Below are positions 38,925 through 49,223 of a DNA stretch of 64,000 nucleotides, piece by piece. Source of the stretch: Saccharomycodes ludwigii (taxonomy: Eukaryota > Ascomycota > Saccharomycetes > Saccharomycodales > Saccharomycodaceae). The notes under the pieces were generated by a model that made no database searches, was not told the origin of the DNA, and saw only the letters and a list, made by a program, of their open reading frames with translations. Positions within the stretch are counted from its first letter, which is position 1, and each line of letters opens with the position of its first letter. A program made the position numbers and the translations under genes. The DNA lies in NCBI RefSeq assembly GCF_020623625.1, contig NC_060205.1, positions 1,047,501-1,111,500 of the forward strand, given 5' to 3'.

Positions 38925-39956
38925 TTATACGCACACGTCTGGATCTATGTTTGGAACAGCAAGTGGTATTTTTTCGTTTACCCACTGGAAAACATGATAG
39001 CTACTGTTTAAGGGTTTGATGCTGTGCATATGATAGTTGTTTTTTAAACACCCAGTTTTCGGCATGTCTTTAAGGTAAAACAGTCTAGATATCCTTGAAT
39101 GAATTAATGCCATACAGCACATAGAACAGGGTTCATGTGTGGTATATACCTCGTAATCTAAACAAAGATAACCATCCTCACTTAGCTGAGCACAAACGTC
39201 TCTAATGCCACACATTATACTATGATCTATAGGTCTGCTCTTGTGACGTTCATCAGTTGAAAGAATAGCTTCCCCGGTTTTCTTATTAACAAATAGTGTA
39301 ACAACGGGTAATGCCTTCGATGATACCTTAGCTTCTTCTTCTTCTTTGAATTTCATATTACTTTTTTCGCAAATTAATTGCAGGTTATTTTTGATTTCAG
39401 TCATATTGTATTCCATATCATTTAAAATCTGATCATTCGGATTGCCTCTCCAGGTCATGGGCCAATAAATTTCACTCCAGCAACTGCATATATCTTTGGA
39501 AGGTGGGTATATTTCGGGTATATCAATATATTCCAAAGTGCTATTACAATCATTTCTTGGCTTATTGTATGCCAAGTGCAAGTTTTTTTTCGACAAAAAT
39601 TCTTCAAATTCAAGTATATTTGGTAAAAAATCAAGTGAACATAGTAATAAAAGCAGATCTTGTTTATTTATCTTTTTAATTCTTTTAATATGCGGCATTC
39701 TACTTAAAATGTCTGCAGAACAATATTCTTTGATAAATTTTAAAAACTTTGGTGTATCAGTGGACTTAATTTGGATTAATAAACATTTTATAAAGTTTAA
39801 AGGTTTCTGATTTTCGTCCAAGCCATTATTGCAATTATCGTTACTGTTGCTGTCAGAAAATGTTATTAATAGTGATGGTTTAATTTGTTTTAGTGTGTCT
39901 TCTACTATACAGTTGACATAGTCAATTTTTACTGGATTATTAATCTTTTTAACCAT
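38925..39956 (-). CDS. TAD3: Tad3, non-catalytic subunit of tRNA adenosine-34 deaminase
   Basis: Partner of Tad2 in making inosine at tRNA wobble position 34. 343 residues, against 322. It starts MVKKINNPVKIDY as in S. cerevisiae. The deaminase fold follows with PIDHSIM, where the catalytic Glu of the usual HAE motif is absent (normal for Tad3), and a zinc motif in THEPCSMCCMALIHSR. Also seen are the WPMTWRGNPNDQILND block and a conserved C-terminus HVFQWVNEKIPL. The gene is one exon here. Its 3' end is 118 nt from that of SFH1. Confidence 0.95.
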   Translation of the reverse strand: MVKKINNPVKIDYVNCIVEDTLKQIKPSLLITFSDSNSNDNCNNGLDENQKPLNFIKCLLIQIKSTDTPKFLKFIKEYCSADILSRMPHIKRIKKINKQDLLLLLCSLDFLPNILEFEEFLSKKNLHLAYNKPRNDCNSTLEYIDIPEIYPPSKDICSCWSEIYWPMTWRGNPNDQILNDMEYNMTEIKNNLQLICEKSNMKFKEEEEAKVSSKALPVVTLFVNKKTGEAILSTDERHKSRPIDHSIMCGIRDVCAQLSEDGYLCLDYEVYTTHEPCSMCCMALIHSRISRLFYLKDMPKTGCLKNNYHMHSIKPLNSSYHVFQWVNEKIPLAVPNIDPDVCV

Positions 39957-40316
39957 ATTTTATTATAAGGTTAAAGGTGGTATTGTGATATTTTCCTCGA
40001 AAGAAAAACAATGAGAGTATCTGAATCTTATTAGCAAATAGTAAAGCCCTCAGTTCGAACGTTTTATCGAAACGTATATTAATTTTTTTTTTTTTTTTTT
40101 TTTTTCTCTTTCTTTTCTCTCTTTATTTTTTTCATACGCATTAATAGAAAATAAAAAATAATTAAAAAAAAATTAAAATAAAATCACTCATAAAATATCA
40201 AAACTAGTTAAATTTCTTTTAAAAGAAAATTACATATTTACATAGATAGAAACAATAAAATAAATCATAAATGTCAACTTCACCAGAAGCAATCCATACA
40301 CATACAAATGTCAAAT
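39957..40316. other. intergenic DNA upstream of TAD3
   Basis: A/T-rich with a T run of about 22-25 nt (about 40085-40108). It is the TAD3 promoter and HSP78 3' region. A TTCGAA-containing stretch near 40047 was checked as a tRNA B box and rejected. Confidence 0.5.
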
Positions 40317-42761
40317 CTATTTCTCCTCTTCAACTTCGACTTGTTCACCTTCCTCATGATTAGGTTTAACATATAACTCACCATTCTTAACTTCCACCTC
40401 AACAGTTTCATTAGTTCTTATTTGACCCTTCAACAAATAGACAGCCATCGGATTCAATAATTTCTTATGCAATAGTCTATTTAATGGTCTAGCACCATAT
40501 AGTGGGTCATAACCATGATCAGTCAACCATGTTTTAGCATCATCTGTTAGTTCCAATTTGATTCTCTTGTCTTCTAATCTCTCTTGAATATCATCCAATC
40601 TGATATCAACAATACTACGTAAAACCTTTTTAGATAATCTATTAAAAACTAATATATCATCGATACGATTGATAAACTCCGGTGGATATTGCTTCTTCAT
40701 AGCTTCAATAACCTTGGTTTGCGTAGCTTCACTGACCTTACCATCATCTGTGACACCAGCCTTGTCAGATAACAAAATATCTTGCCCAATGTTAGACGTC
40801 ATCACAATTATAGTATTACGGAAATCGACGTGATGCCCCAAAGAATCAGTTAGCTTACCCTCGTCTAGTACTTGTAACAAAATTTTGCAAATGTCCGGAT
40901 GAGCTTTTTCAAATTCATCAAATAAAACAACCGCATAAGGCTTACGTCTAACAGCTTCAGTCAATTGACCTCCACTTTCACTCAAAACGTAGCCAGGTGG
41001 AGCACCAATCAATTTGGAAACAGTATGCTTTTCTTGAAATTCAGACATATCAAACCTAATAACATTAGATTCATCATCAAATAAAAATTCAGCCAACGCT
41101 TTGGTCAACTCAGTTTTACCTGTACCAGTTGGCCCCAAAAACATAAAGCTGGCAATTGGTCTTTTGTCGCTTGTTAGACCAGCTCTTTGTAATCTAACGG
41201 CATCAGCAATAGTTTTTATGGCTTCATCTTGACCCACAACTCTTTGCTTCAAAGAATTTTCCATGAATAGCAATCTATCCTTATCACCTTTCAGAACAGT
41301 TTCCATTGGAATACCAGTCATCTTGGCAACAACTTTTGAAATATCATCCGAAGTGACTGAATCATGCAATAACCCCTCATTCTTTCCATTTTTGTTTTTG
41401 TTACTCAAAGAAACCATCTTTTCTAGTTCCGGAATTTTAGCATACCTTAATTCGGAAGCTTTAGCAAAATTACCCTCTCTTTGTACAATTTCTAGTTCAA
41501 CTTTGGCCTTTTCTAAATCAGCCTTAGCATTTTTGATAGATTCAATTTCGCGTTTTTCAGCTTCCCAAACTTTTGTTAATCTACTTAACTCATCATTTTT
41601 CATATCCAGTTCTTTTTCCAACTTTTCTCTTCTCTCAACAGAAACAGGATCAGTTTCTTTTTTCAAAGACTCCAATTCTATTTGAATTCTCATAATTGAA
41701 CGATCTAATTGCTGGATCGAATCAGGTTTGGATTCATGTTGTAATCTCAACACAGCACAAGCTTCATCAACTAAATCGATGGCCTTGTCAGGCAAGAACC
41801 TATCGTTAATATACCTATTAGATAAAACAGCGGCCGACACAAGCGCAGCATCAGTAATCCTAACACCGTGGTGAACTTCATACCTTTCCTTTAACCCCCT
41901 CAAAATCGAGATAGTATCAGGGACACTTGGTTCATTCAAAATAATGGGCTGAAATCTTCTAGTTAAGGCAGGATCTTTTTCAATAATTTTAAATTCATCC
42001 AAAGTGGTGGCACTGATACAACGCAAACCCCTAGCCAACCTTGGTTTTAAGATGTTACTGGCATCCATACTACCGTCAGACTTACCCAAGCCCAATAGCA
42101 TGTGAACTTCATCAATGAAAACAATAACTTTGCCGTTACTCTTGTCAATTTCTTCTAAAACTTTTTTCAATCTTTCCTCAAACTCACCTCTGAATTTTGC
42201 ACCAGCGATCAAGCTACTCAAGTCCAAAGCTATTAAATCCTTATCCTTTAAAGATTCAGGAACTTCACCCGCGACAATTCTTTGAGCTAGCCCATCGATT
42301 AATGCTGTCTTACCGACACCTGCTCTCCCAATTAAAACAGGATTATTCTTGGTTCTTCTGGATAAAATTTGAATGGCACGAGCAATTTCCTCATCACGAC
42401 CAATGACGGGATCTAGCTTACCCTTCCTTGCCAATTCCGTTAAATTTGTACCGTACAATTCTAAAGCTGGTTTTTCGGGCTGTTGTTGTTGATTTGGATT
42501 CATTCGCATCTGCATAAACCTCTTAAATTGGTGGAACGGTAAAGATCCACTACTAGCCGCATTAGGTATTAGTTTCGAATGTTTGGTGGAAAACGTTCTT
42601 TTAGACAATTCATTGCCAGGTATTTTTGTAGCGAAAACTGCAGAACCATTAGCATTACACTTAAAAGCATATGGTAGCAATCTGCTCGAGTTATTTAAAA
42701 TGGAGTCGCTTTTATTAATTGCGGATTTTAATACAGTACGTTGGTTAACAGTACGTAACAT
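40317..42761 (-). CDS. HSP78: Hsp78, mitochondrial ClpB-type disaggregase
   Basis: Mitochondrial matrix Hsp100 that rescues aggregated proteins with Ssc1. 814 residues, against 811. The N-terminus is Arg/Lys/Ser-rich with few acids (about 1-60) as a presequence. Like other Hsp78 proteins it lacks the ClpB N-domain and starts almost directly with NBD1: Walker A GRAGVGKT (about 145-152), Walker [15 protein letters not shown] coiled-coil middle domain (about 375-480) follows, then NBD2: [28 protein letters not shown] and sensor 2 GARPLNR. All ATPase motifs are intact. A strong heat shock element and AGGGG stress elements lie upstream. Confidence 0.98.
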   Translation of the reverse strand: MLRTVNQRTVLKSAINKSDSILNNSSRLLPYAFKCNANGSAVFATKIPGNELSKRTFSTKHSKLIPNAASSGSLPFHQFKRFMQMRMNPNQQQQPEKPALELYGTNLTELARKGKLDPVIGRDEEIARAIQILSRRTKNNPVLIGRAGVGKTALIDGLAQRIVAGEVPESLKDKDLIALDLSSLIAGAKFRGEFEERLKKVLEEIDKSNGKVIVFIDEVHMLLGLGKSDGSMDASNILKPRLARGLRCISATTLDEFKIIEKDPALTRRFQPIILNEPSVPDTISILRGLKERYEVHHGVRITDAALVSAAVLSNRYINDRFLPDKAIDLVDEACAVLRLQHESKPDSIQQLDRSIMRIQIELESLKKETDPVSVERREKLEKELDMKNDELSRLTKVWEAEKREIESIKNAKADLEKAKVELEIVQREGNFAKASELRYAKIPELEKMVSLSNKNKNGKNEGLLHDSVTSDDISKVVAKMTGIPMETVLKGDKDRLLFMENSLKQRVVGQDEAIKTIADAVRLQRAGLTSDKRPIASFMFLGPTGTGKTELTKALAEFLFDDESNVIRFDMSEFQEKHTVSKLIGAPPGYVLSESGGQLTEAVRRKPYAVVLFDEFEKAHPDICKILLQVLDEGKLTDSLGHHVDFRNTIIVMTSNIGQDILLSDKAGVTDDGKVSEATQTKVIEAMKKQYPPEFINRIDDILVFNRLSKKVLRSIVDIRLDDIQERLEDKRIKLELTDDAKTWLTDHGYDPLYGARPLNRLLHKKLLNPMAVYLLKGQIRTNETVEVEVKNGELYVKPNHEEGEQVEVEEEK

Positions 42762-42937
42762 AATGCTGGATGTATATGTATATATATGTTTTTTTTTTTT
42801 TTTTGTTTTTTTTTTCTTTTGGTTGTATTTGTTTCAAAGTATTTGAAAAGTCTTGTAGAGGTAAAGGAAAGGATTAGATTAAATTAACAAATTAAGTTAT
42901 AGTTTTGATTATAAAATTAGATTGTTTATATATACAA

Positions 42938-42950
42938 GAAAATTCTTGAA
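42938..42950. promoter_or_regulatory. heat shock element, three perfect units
   Basis: GAAaaTTCttGAA is three contiguous alternating nGAAn units, the minimal strong Hsf1 site. It is about 180 nt upstream of the HSP78 start, an apt position for a mitochondrial chaperone known to be heat-induced in S. cerevisiae. Confidence 0.7.
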
Positions 42951-42960
42951 ACACACATAA

Positions 42961-43008
42961 GGGAGAGTGGTGGGGGAGGGGGGGTGTGTGGAGTAAAGGA
43001 AGGGGCAA
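42961..43008. promoter_or_regulatory. G-rich stress-element patch (AGGGG / CCCCT)
   Basis: Two AGGGG cores (Msn2/4 STRE) occur in a G-rich stretch with runs of 5, 7 and 4 Gs, 200-250 nt upstream of HSP78. The runs could also form a G-quadruplex. Confidence 0.45.
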
Positions 43009-43317
43009 GAAAAGTTTTTAGTCATTAAGCGTATTGAATTGAATTCTCTTGTTAGTTTAATTCAATGAGTAATAATATTCATAGTAATAATACTTGGTAA
43101 CAATCTATCATTATGTTATCCCTGGCCTTTCCCTCTGCCCCTTTTTTTTATTTTTTTATTTCTTTTTTCCATAATTAAATATAAAGAATATTCTCGAAGT
43201 TTCTAAATTAATCTACCGCGAGGAAAGGGGCACTTATGAACTCCTTTTGCTATTTTGTCCGAAAATAACACGGACATCAACAAAATTTTAGATTACAAGT
43301 GGGAGATGGTTTGTCTC

Positions 43318-44391
43318 TTATGGAATAGTTTCATCATTAAATATAACTTCTACAGGATCATTATCAGCATCAAATATCTCTGTTGCGTGTAAAGCCAACA
43401 GCTCCCTATTACTGTCTATACAAGTATAATTATTTACCAAATCACAATTAATTATATCGATATTATCATCACTTTTATCACCACCATTATTGTCGTTATC
43501 TGAGCTATTTGTATTGTTTTCAGCTATTATAGCAGGTGTTTTCATGTGACACGTCTTTAACATAAACCTTTCTAAACCATACTCTGGCCATTGAGTGCTA
43601 TCTATCAACTTCCTTCTTGGAAACCCAAAAACATGTAAATTATTTGAACTCGAATCATCTTCATCAAATAATGTGTTTATCCCATTGCTACCGCCACCGT
43701 ACATACAAGTATCACCATCATTGGCATCATGTTGATTCATCATCGGTATTCCATGATTAATACTGCCGCTATTCATGTTTCCCGTTACAAAGTTTGGGTC
43801 ACCAGTATTAGAAGTATACTCATTCATCATCATTCTGAATTCCATCGGTGTCATCATGGTGCTGTTGTTCCCTATGCCATAGTTTAGTGCGCCAAATAAT
43901 CCGTTTGTATTGGAGGCAGTGCTGTTAGTGGTCTTTGAGATTCTATTTTTCAAAAAGGATATTTTACTTGAAGTAGGCACAATGTTCTTGGTTTTCATCA
44001 CAATAGAACCATTGTTATTAACCGTTATTAATTGAAACATCTTAAAATCATCTTCGTCATGATAATAATCCCAAAATTGGTTTATTGAACCTAAATAGTT
44101 TTTGGTATAATTACTGCCGGCAGCCATCGAGGTAGCATTAGCATTATTCCCGTTGTTATTGATGCCATCTGGATTGTTTCTATTATCATTTGATGCAGAG
44201 CTTCTACTTGTATTTTCTAAATATCTGCCCAACCTATCTCTTCTAGTTTTGAATTGATGTTGTTCTGCATTATTAGGGTTTCCATATAATTGGTCTGGTG
44301 CGGGAAAAACATCTCGTTGCCAATCCAGATATAAGATTTCCTTTGATTCTTTTAAGTGTATGTAATTGAAATAAGAGTCTCTGTAGTTCAT
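43318..44391 (-). CDS. SWM1: probable Swm1/Apc13, APC/C subunit (expanded)
   Basis: 357 residues. Most of it is Asn/Ser/Gly/Asp-rich filler. The N-terminus carries YIHLKESKEILYLDWQRDVF with a Pro-containing acidic end, resembling the conserved Apc13/Swm1 motif (a Leu-Asp, Trp, Asp, Leu-Pro pattern). A second possible conserved block is FWDYYHDEDDFKMF. S. cerevisiae Swm1 is only about 170 residues, so this would be roughly doubled. Its main support is position: between HSP78 and EXG2, as YDR258C, YDR260C (SWM1) and YDR261C in S. cerevisiae. Swm1 is a small subunit of the anaphase-promoting complex needed for spore wall formation. The call is probable, not certain. Confidence 0.55.
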   Translation of the reverse strand: MNYRDSYFNYIHLKESKEILYLDWQRDVFPAPDQLYGNPNNAEQHQFKTRRDRLGRYLENTSRSSASNDNRNNPDGINNNGNNANATSMAAGSNYTKNYLGSINQFWDYYHDEDDFKMFQLITVNNNGSIVMKTKNIVPTSSKISFLKNRISKTTNSTASNTNGLFGALNYGIGNNSTMMTPMEFRMMMNEYTSNTGDPNFVTGNMNSGSINHGIPMMNQHDANDGDTCMYGGGSNGINTLFDEDDSSSNNLHVFGFPRRKLIDSTQWPEYGLERFMLKTCHMKTPAIIAENNTNSSDNDNNGGDKSDDNIDIINCDLVNNYTCIDSNRELLALHATEIFDADNDPVEVIFNDETIP

Positions 44392-44841
44392 AGCAGCTGA
44401 TTATATCTTCTATTAACGTATTTTGTGTTTTTACCTTGTCGAATTTTATATTTACTGTGAGAAAAAAAAAAATCGATTCTTGGGTCTATAGTTTTTTTAA
44501 CTATTCGTCAATTATTAAAGCAACAATCCACCTTATATGCTTAATCTTTATGTTTATATATGTATACAAATATATATATATATATTTTTTTTGTTTTTTT
44601 TTTTTTTGTTTTGTGGCGTTTAAAAATAATTCCCTGCTTTTTGTTTAAAAGAATTGTTTTTGTTTCAATCGTAGCAGTGAATTTTTTTTTTTTTTTTTCT
44701 TTTTTTTTTTTTTGATTTGGAAAATAAAACATAAGCATTCAAAATGTCGTCAAATAAGACAAATTACGATGTATAAGTCATTTTTATTCTTTTTTTCCAT
44801 TTCCTTTAATTATATATACTCTACTTCATTATATTATTATT
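44392..44841. other. intergenic DNA between SWM1-like gene and EXG2
   Basis: T-rich and TA-rich DNA with several T tracts (44587-44607, 44682-44713). Small open frames are homopolymer artefacts. Confidence 0.5.
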
Positions 44842-46470
44842 CTAAAAATATAAAATCAAAAAGGTTATTGCCAACGGTATATTTAAAAATAATAAGATTT
44901 TCATAATTGAATTTAAATTCATACCATTATTCGATATAAGTTTGACTGCTTTGTTAGAGTAGGTGTCATCTGTGCTCGTAGCCAATGCAATTTGTGACTG
45001 GAATGAACTCTTCATGCTACCATCTTTTTTATTGTAATATTTATAATCATCAAAGGGATGGGGGAATAATTTGGCCTCTTTTAATTTTAAATAATCCCAT
45101 TCAACTGCATTCTCGGTTTTCCAGTTCCAGAATATCCAACCGGCTGACTTATTTCCAAACTGAACTAACTGAGTTTCAATAAATTGCCTAACACTTGTCT
45201 TATACGAAGAGGACCAATTTTCAACCGACAATTGACTTTGACATTTCCCCACAGGGATACCAGTTGAAGTTGTAGTAAAATTAGTTGCCGAACCATAGTA
45301 AGAGCCATCGTATCTTGAACCAATACCCACCCCATTTAACCATGTAGCGCAATCTGTAATCGCACCAGACCATTCGCCAACTACAGAGGGATGGTAACCC
45401 TGTTCCATCTGCAAGCTGTCACCATACGAAATAATATCCCTAATTCTTTGATATGGTGAATTAATTAGTTGGCCGTCAGTAAAAACTTCATAGTGATGAT
45501 GATCAATTATTATCGTACGATCGTTTAATAACTTAGATGAAGATATGACGCTGGTGTCATTAGTGTATTGGCTAGAAACATTCTTATACAGTACATTAAA
45601 GTGTTCATTCCAAAATCCTAGTCCTTCAAAGGCATCATGGATTATAAGTGTTGTGTTTGAGGTCTCCTGATAATATTGTTGAAAATTAGCTAAACTTTTA
45701 TAATAAAATTGAATAACGTCATTTATTGGGATCGGCCCATGTAATGGTTCATTGACAATTTCAATCCCAGCAACAACATCTTGGTAAGTCTTATTGCCAT
45801 TTAAGAATGTTTGGAAAATATCAGTCAATATATCAGTAGTTAAAGTGTTAGTGACATCGGTTGACAACCAGCCCAATGGACCATTTAATATTCTTTGTCC
45901 ACTATTGTCAAACCCATTTTGAGAGCCAGGGACACCGTGTAAATCGATCCATGCTTTTAACCCATACTTTTCACACCAGATAAGAGCATTCTCCAAGTAT
46001 TGTAATTGCCCCACATTTATAAAATAATCCTTGTAGGTATACTTTCCTTTCAAATAAGTCGAGGTTGTTGAGTCGGCACTATTGTTATCTTTCCATGCCC
46101 AGTATCCTATTGGTATTCTAACCAAATTAAATCCATCCTGTGCAATTTTTTGAAAATCGGCTTCAGTTATCCAAGTATCTAAATGAGTTTTTAGCAAGGA
46201 GCTTGCCTGAGAATATGACAAATAATAACCAATATGGTACTCATCGACTATTAAATCAGATGAAGAAGATAAATTCATTGCATTTTTATATAAAGATGGT
46301 GTAATGTATGGTTCTGTAACCAACCAACCGCCAACAGTAATACCCTTGATATTTGAAGTTAATAATGCGGCATTAGAGAGTGAGAATAATGAGAAAACCA
46401 ATATTGGTAGTTGTTGTGATACAAGCCTAGATATTATGTTATATATCTTTTTTTTTAAAAATATTACCAT
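44842..46470 (-). CDS. EXG2: Exg2-like exo-1,3-beta-glucanase (GH5), GPI-anchored
   Basis: Cell-wall exo-beta-1,3-glucanase. 542 residues, against 562. Signal peptide at about 20-34 (VFSLFSLSNAA). GH5 motifs: GWLVTEPYITPSLY, LVRIPIGYWAW, IDLHGVPGSQNGFDNSG, the acid/base IEIVNEP (Glu241) and the nucleophile VVGEWSG (Glu366), then GWIFWNWKTE. About ten N-glycosylation sites. The C-terminus has an Asn/Ser patch and a hydrophobic end (about 520-542) as for a GPI signal, which favours EXG2 over EXG1/SPR1. Position next to the SWM1 candidate and the YDR262W-like gene agrees. Confidence 0.92.
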   Translation of the reverse strand: MVIFLKKKIYNIISRLVSQQLPILVFSLFSLSNAALLTSNIKGITVGGWLVTEPYITPSLYKNAMNLSSSSDLIVDEYHIGYYLSYSQASSLLKTHLDTWITEADFQKIAQDGFNLVRIPIGYWAWKDNNSADSTTSTYLKGKYTYKDYFINVGQLQYLENALIWCEKYGLKAWIDLHGVPGSQNGFDNSGQRILNGPLGWLSTDVTNTLTTDILTDIFQTFLNGNKTYQDVVAGIEIVNEPLHGPIPINDVIQFYYKSLANFQQYYQETSNTTLIIHDAFEGLGFWNEHFNVLYKNVSSQYTNDTSVISSSKLLNDRTIIIDHHHYEVFTDGQLINSPYQRIRDIISYGDSLQMEQGYHPSVVGEWSGAITDCATWLNGVGIGSRYDGSYYGSATNFTTTSTGIPVGKCQSQLSVENWSSSYKTSVRQFIETQLVQFGNKSAGWIFWNWKTENAVEWDYLKLKEAKLFPHPFDDYKYYNKKDGSMKSSFQSQIALATSTDDTYSNKAVKLISNNGMNLNSIMKILLFLNIPLAITFLILYF

Positions 46471-47147
46471 TTTTTTTTTTTAATTGTACTGTTATGTACT
46501 TATGGAGTGTTGTTCTACTTGGTTGATAACAGAATTATAAATGTAGTTAAAACAAAAGTCTTGTATCAAAAGGTACCTTGTAGTTAACGAATAGATCTAA
46601 GATTTTTTTTTTTTTATTTTTTTTATTTTTTTTTATTTTTTTTATTTTTTTTCGTATTACAATGCTAACCACATAATACGTAATGTGCCATGTGCTTTTT
46701 AAACCACGCACAAAAAGTCCGTTGACCTTGCTTGACCAAAAAGGGATAAATGCTTTCTCTGACACAAAAAATATTACTGTGTAAATTGGTTTTGTTTACA
46801 AGTCTAAGTCCGAAATCCGTAGCAATCATCGGAGTATTTCACGGATGTAGAAAATATAAATCATTGTGTACGAATTTTTTTTTTATTTTTTTTATTTTTT
46901 TTTTTCCCACATTTTTACTTTTGTTTCCTTCCGTCTCCATTTTTCTTTTTCGGTTTTTTAAAAATGGCTTGGCAACTTACAAAAAAAATAAAAAAAAGAA
47001 AAAAAAAAAAAAAAATAAAAATTGAAAATAAAAATAAAAGTTGCAAGCTATAAATAAGTGTATATATAATATATCGTCCACAAATAAACATAAAAACTGC
47101 ATACCAACAAAAATACAACCTACAAGAAGAAATAAAACACTTAACAA
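46471..47147. other. divergent promoter region, EXG2 / DFG16
   Basis: T-rich tracts near EXG2 in a TTTTTATTTT pattern, a GTCCGA motif at 46808-46813 and an A-rich tract before DFG16. Open frames at 46547-47118 are Lys/Phe artefacts. Confidence 0.55.
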
Positions 47148-49223
47148 ATGAACATTAGTTCAGTCGTATCTACTGATTTTAGTGGAGATAAATCATATAC
47201 TGCCTTCAAAGAAGACAATTTTACAAATTATTTATTAAATAACTGCATTGCATATACCTTAAGTAGTGGTGTTTTACTCATACAGGATGAAAATAACGAA
47301 GACGATAAAAACAATTTGACAACTGCTACTTCACCCATACTACTCTTCAATTGTTCTCAAATTAATTCTATTAACGATAGTAATCAAAATATATTCCAAC
47401 AAAATGATTACATAAGTAATTATGTTAGTCTGAACAACAATACTCTCTTTTTGAGCCAGAATTTCCTTTTGGATGTGAAACAGAATTTAAATATACCAGA
47501 TATTCAAAGAGATAATTTTAGTAATAGTTCGGTTGTGGTTGCCTTTATACTAGCTGTTGTTTGTGTAGGTGGTTGGATGGTTATTTTGATTCTACTAATG
47601 CTACCTACAAGGGAAAAGTACGATTTTCAACACAATAGCGATCACAGTGATACTATGAAAACTAATTTTTTCACAAATGATAATGACGATGATACAAAAT
47701 CATACTATAAAAATAGACTACGAAAATCTACCAATCACTTTGTCAAAAACACATCCTCTGTTGCTACCGAAAACATTTCATCTACTAGCAATAGTACTAC
47801 TGGTAAATTGTCTAATACACATTCAAATTTGTTTTATTTTTATGTGCTGTACTTTGCCATTACGCATACAATAATATTAAAATTATCTGATAAAAAAGTG
47901 TTTTACCAACAATATATCAATAACTATCAAGATGTAGGTGAATTTGTGTCGTTGGTTATCAATTCGACTTGGTACAAGATTTTAATCTTGTTTAATACAC
48001 TATTGCAGGACCTATGTTGGTTTGAGTTAATCTATCATATGAACTTTTATAAAACACCCAAATTTAAAAGAAAGTTTAAGAAAAAGGTCATAACAGCTAT
48101 ATCTTTTATTTTAATTATTATCCATATAATATTTTATTCTTTGCATTGCTTTTATAGCCACGTCGCCGAAAATACTACCATTGGTTTTGTAAACTATGAC
48201 GAACTTACAGGTTTGGATTTTATTTTAAAAATATTAAAGTATTCCATCGACATTTTTATTTTCACTTGTTTTACCGTATTGGGCATATTTCCCTATGTTT
48301 ACAAGAGTTACCAAGAATTAACTTTGCAAAATTCGTTTGAAAAATCAAACGTTAGTATCGATACAAGCGATTATAATGGTCCATTTATCACTGCTATTGT
48401 GCCAAATAAGTTTTTCGTTCATAATTTACCCTTATTAATATATAATGTACTTATCATTGGTATTGTTTTCTGTTTGGAGTTTAACACGTTAATAACTTTG
48501 ATATTTGTTGAAGAAACTAAAAAAATGAGTAATTGGATGGAAATATTGACTTCTTTCATTAAGTTAATCGTTACAGTTAATATGTGGGCTTTGATTGGAA
48601 TGATTGAAAGCCAACAAAGACTATATAACAAATGGTCTGTAGTAGGTAAGAAGATAGACGAAAGTGATAATGGCACTGCACTATTTATTAATAATAATAA
48701 TCGGACTGCCAAGAATGGTACAATCAGTGGGCTTATAAATGGTGTGACAGAATTTAGTGGGAGAGTAAACACATATAATTTATTTAGACCGCCATCATCT
48801 ATTAAGAATAATGTGGCGAAAATACTACCGAATCCATTGCAGAAAGGTGGTAAAAGGACTTTATCAGCCTTACCAAGATTGATTACAGAATCCAAAATTT
48901 TAAATATTAATCAGAGAAACAGTGAAAACATTAGAAATAATGTTGATTATAATGTAGAAGGCACTAGTAACATTGGGGATAGGGAAAAATCAAGTGAAAA
49001 GGAAAACGAGGCAGCAGCAAAAGGGCAAGAAGTAGATGATATTAAAGTGAAAATTATACATCATGCGATGGCCCACAATTTATCTGATTGTGAAGAAGAC
49101 GAGGAGGCCAAGTATAGTATAAATGATAGTATGAATACAGGCTTAAAATATCAACTTGAAGAGAAAAAATTGAATTTTATGCTGAAAATGAAAAATTTAG
49201 GTACACATAAGGAGACGAAATAG
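47148..49223 (+). CDS. DFG16: Dfg16-like PalH pH-sensor membrane protein
   Basis: 691 residues, against 619. PalH/Rim21 family protein of the plasma membrane needed for Rim101 alkaline-pH signalling and filamentous growth. A glycosylated extracellular N-terminus (about 1-125, several NxS/T) is followed by seven hydrophobic segments: about 127-150, 225-245, 270-300, 310-335, 360-380, 425-450 and 463-485. The WMVILILLMLPTRE end of the first segment is typical of PalH. The cytosolic tail (about 490-691) is basic then acidic. Rim21 and Dfg16 are paralogues. BUB3 and STI1 in the same window (YOR026W, YOR027W, with DFG16 YOR030W) point to Dfg16. Confidence 0.85.
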   Translation: MNISSVVSTDFSGDKSYTAFKEDNFTNYLLNNCIAYTLSSGVLLIQDENNEDDKNNLTTATSPILLFNCSQINSINDSNQNIFQQNDYISNYVSLNNNTLFLSQNFLLDVKQNLNIPDIQRDNFSNSSVVVAFILAVVCVGGWMVILILLMLPTREKYDFQHNSDHSDTMKTNFFTNDNDDDTKSYYKNRLRKSTNHFVKNTSSVATENISSTSNSTTGKLSNTHSNLFYFYVLYFAITHTIILKLSDKKVFYQQYINNYQDVGEFVSLVINSTWYKILILFNTLLQDLCWFELIYHMNFYKTPKFKRKFKKKVITAISFILIIIHIIFYSLHCFYSHVAENTTIGFVNYDELTGLDFILKILKYSIDIFIFTCFTVLGIFPYVYKSYQELTLQNSFEKSNVSIDTSDYNGPFITAIVPNKFFVHNLPLLIYNVLIIGIVFCLEFNTLITLIFVEETKKMSNWMEILTSFIKLIVTVNMWALIGMIESQQRLYNKWSVVGKKIDESDNGTALFINNNNRTAKNGTISGLINGVTEFSGRVNTYNLFRPPSSIKNNVAKILPNPLQKGGKRTLSALPRLITESKILNINQRNSENIRNNVDYNVEGTSNIGDREKSSEKENEAAAKGQEVDDIKVKIIHHAMAHNLSDCEEDEEAKYSINDSMNTGLKYQLEEKKLNFMLKMKNLGTHKETK

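Larger units (their letters stand above)
42762..43317. other. promoter region of HSP78
   Basis: It holds T/A leader tracts next to HSP78, the HSE, a G-rich patch with AGGGG stress elements and a paired GTCCGA...CGGAC motif (43256-43274). Farther out are ordinary AT-rich sequences. No gene. Confidence 0.6.

Noticed and set aside
40030-40075. tRNA gene from an A-box-like and B-box-like pair
   Set aside because: Spacing of the boxes is too short, and no acceptor stem or cloverleaf could be drawn.
43251-43275. CDEIII-like TTTTGTCCGAAAA as a centromere
   Set aside because: It mismatches the core and lacks CDEI and an AT-rich CDEII nearby; better explained by the recurring GTCCGA motif.
46547-47118. 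Small Lys/Phe-rich frames between EXG2 and DFG16
   Set aside because: They run through poly-T/poly-A tracts; no conserved sequence.
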